64,000 nt of DNA from Saprospiraceae bacterium (GTDB taxonomy: Bacteria > Bacteroidota > Bacteroidia > Chitinophagales > Saprospiraceae). The translations under genes were made by a program, and so were the position numbers. The notes below the pieces were generated by a model. That model made no database searches and was not told where the DNA came from. It worked only from the letters and a program-made list of their open reading frames with translations. The stretch spans positions 186,001 to 250,000 of the forward strand of contig JADJYQ010000005.1 in NCBI GenBank assembly GCA_016719615.1, written 5' to 3'. Position 1 is the first letter of the stretch, and the number at the start of each line of letters is the position of its first letter. Of the stretch, positions 62,851 to 64,000 are shown piece by piece.

Positions 62851-64000
62851 ATGAAAAGAAGATCGTTTTTACAATCTGTTCCTGTGACCGTAGGAGGCAT
62901 AACTGTTACTGCCCATGCCTCCAGTCCTTTGCTCTCGGCACTACATCAATCACTTTATGATACAGACCGCGTTCTGATCATCATTCAATTGAGTGGTGGT
63001 AATGATGGATTAAATACGGTGATACCTGTAGACCAATACGCTGCACTTGCATTGCCCTCCATCCGTGAAAGAATCCTCATTCCTGAAAATAAACTGCTGA
63101 AACTGGGCGGCACAAATGACGCAACAGCACTGCATCCAGCCATGAATCGCATGTATGATTTATACAACCAAGGCAAATTGGCTGTAATCCAAAGTGTAGG
63201 TTACCCCGATTCAGTTATTCACACTTTCGGGCAACAGACATCATGATGACAGGTTCAGATTCTACGGAATTTCTTTATTCCGGCTGGGCTGGAAGGTACC
63301 TTGCATACGAATATCCGAATTATCCGGTAGGATTTCCAAATACAGATATGCCGGATCCATTGGGTATACGAATTGGAGGCAATGTGGTCATTGGATTGCA
63401 GAACCAGGGGGTTCCAATGGCGATATCTATAAGTAACACAAATGATCCCCTGAATCTAACGGGTAGTTTGTTTGCTGACCCGGCACCCAATAATTATATG
63501 GGTAAAGAACTGGCCTATGTTCGCGAAGTGCAACGCCAGACCGATAAATTTGGAGATTCTGTGAAGGGTGCGGCGGATAAAGGCTCTAACCTTTCTCAAA
63601 TGTATCCTAAGAATAACGAACTTGGATATACTTTAGGACAACAACTGGGGATTGTTGCCAAGTTGATTTCAGGGGGCATTAAAACCCGGATTTTCTGGTT
63701 GAGTACAGGCGGTTACGATACGCACTCGAATCAAGCTAATAGCGCCGACAAATCCACTGGAAACCACGCAAATCTCTTAAAAGGACTTTCTGATGCTATT
63801 GGAGCATTTATGGATGATGCCAAATTATTGGGTCTAGAGAATCGGGTTTTAGGGATGACATTTTCTGAATTTGGCAGAAGAATCATTTCAAATGCATCAG
63901 GCGGAACAGATCATGGTGCGGCTCAGCCCATGTTTGTATTTGGAGCTAAAGTAATCCCCGGAGTTTTAGGTTCTAATCCTATCATTGATCCTAATTCAAA
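62851..64000 (+). CDS. DUF1501 (sulfatase-like) protein with frameshift; 3' end outside window
   Basis: It starts with MKRRSFLQSVPVTVGG, a Tat-type signal (RRSFLQ), followed by VLIIIQLSGGNDGLNTVIP. The frame breaks at VGYPDSVIHTFG and stops at 63246. Inserting one base at 63214-63216 yields GYPDS-x-YSHFRATDIMMTGS, after which the frame stays open to the window end. The later part carries family motifs: STGGYDTHSNQ and MTFSEFGRRIISNASGGTDHGAAQP. DUF1501 proteins resemble alkaline-phosphatase-superfamily sulfatases. The export by Tat suggests a folded, cofactor-binding partner for the upstream DUF1800 protein. Confidence 0.88.

Overview
The window looks like chromosome from a low-GC member of the Bacteroidota. 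Supporting signs are type IX secretion (T9SS) C-terminal tails on two proteins, a DUF1800/DUF1501 gene pair, several TAnnTTTG-type -7 promoter elements, an AtpB with its own signal peptide, and an almost complete lack of Shine-Dalgarno motifs. A Saprospiria-like lineage is my best guess, but no marker gene here proves it.

Positions 1-25.7 kb hold an accessory block of exported protease-like proteins. It starts with five head-to-tail paralogues, the first cut by the window edge, each with a signal peptide, a caspase-like (C14) domain, a shared middle region and C-terminal TPRs. Next come a CHAT-protease/TPR protein, a paralogue whose caspase domain has lost both catalytic residues, a class III adenylate cyclase with a periplasmic TPR sensor (opposite strand), and two more CHAT/TPR proteins. 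Two of the caspase genes share a 584-bp, roughly 98 % identical tract, which suggests gene conversion. In three caspase genes the linker after the signal peptide is built from tandem 7-bp units; in a fourth it is a 45-bp in-frame palindrome. Two CHAT domains carry the same kind of 7-bp array. This is the most unusual part of the window.

Positions 25.9-31.2 kb carry mixed envelope genes: a T9SS cargo protein, a YceI protein, a small HExxH protein, a serine hydrolase and a TonB-like protein. Positions 31.4-36.9 kb hold the F-type ATP synthase genes atpB-E-F-H-A-G, without atpD or atpC. A DUF4143 ATPase follows, preceded by two perfect palindromes that look like an operator. Positions 38-51 kb are housekeeping and accessory single genes: sugar nucleotidyltransferase, phosphohexomutase, Pcm, subtilase, AraC regulator, M43-like protease and small membrane proteins. 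Positions 51.1-53.7 kb form a tryptophan/kynurenine degradation operon (tryptophan dioxygenase, RidA-type deaminase, ACMSD-like decarboxylase). Positions 54-59.3 kb are a tight minus-strand operon: DUF3667 protein, methylmalonyl-CoA epimerase, TauE/SafE permease and a UvrD-like helicase-nuclease. metK and the DUF1800/DUF1501 pair end the window.

Five genes carry single-base frameshifts, three of them in A/T homopolymers, and one is in the essential atpF. These look more like consensus errors than biology. No rRNA, tRNA, CRISPR array or insertion sequence was recognised.
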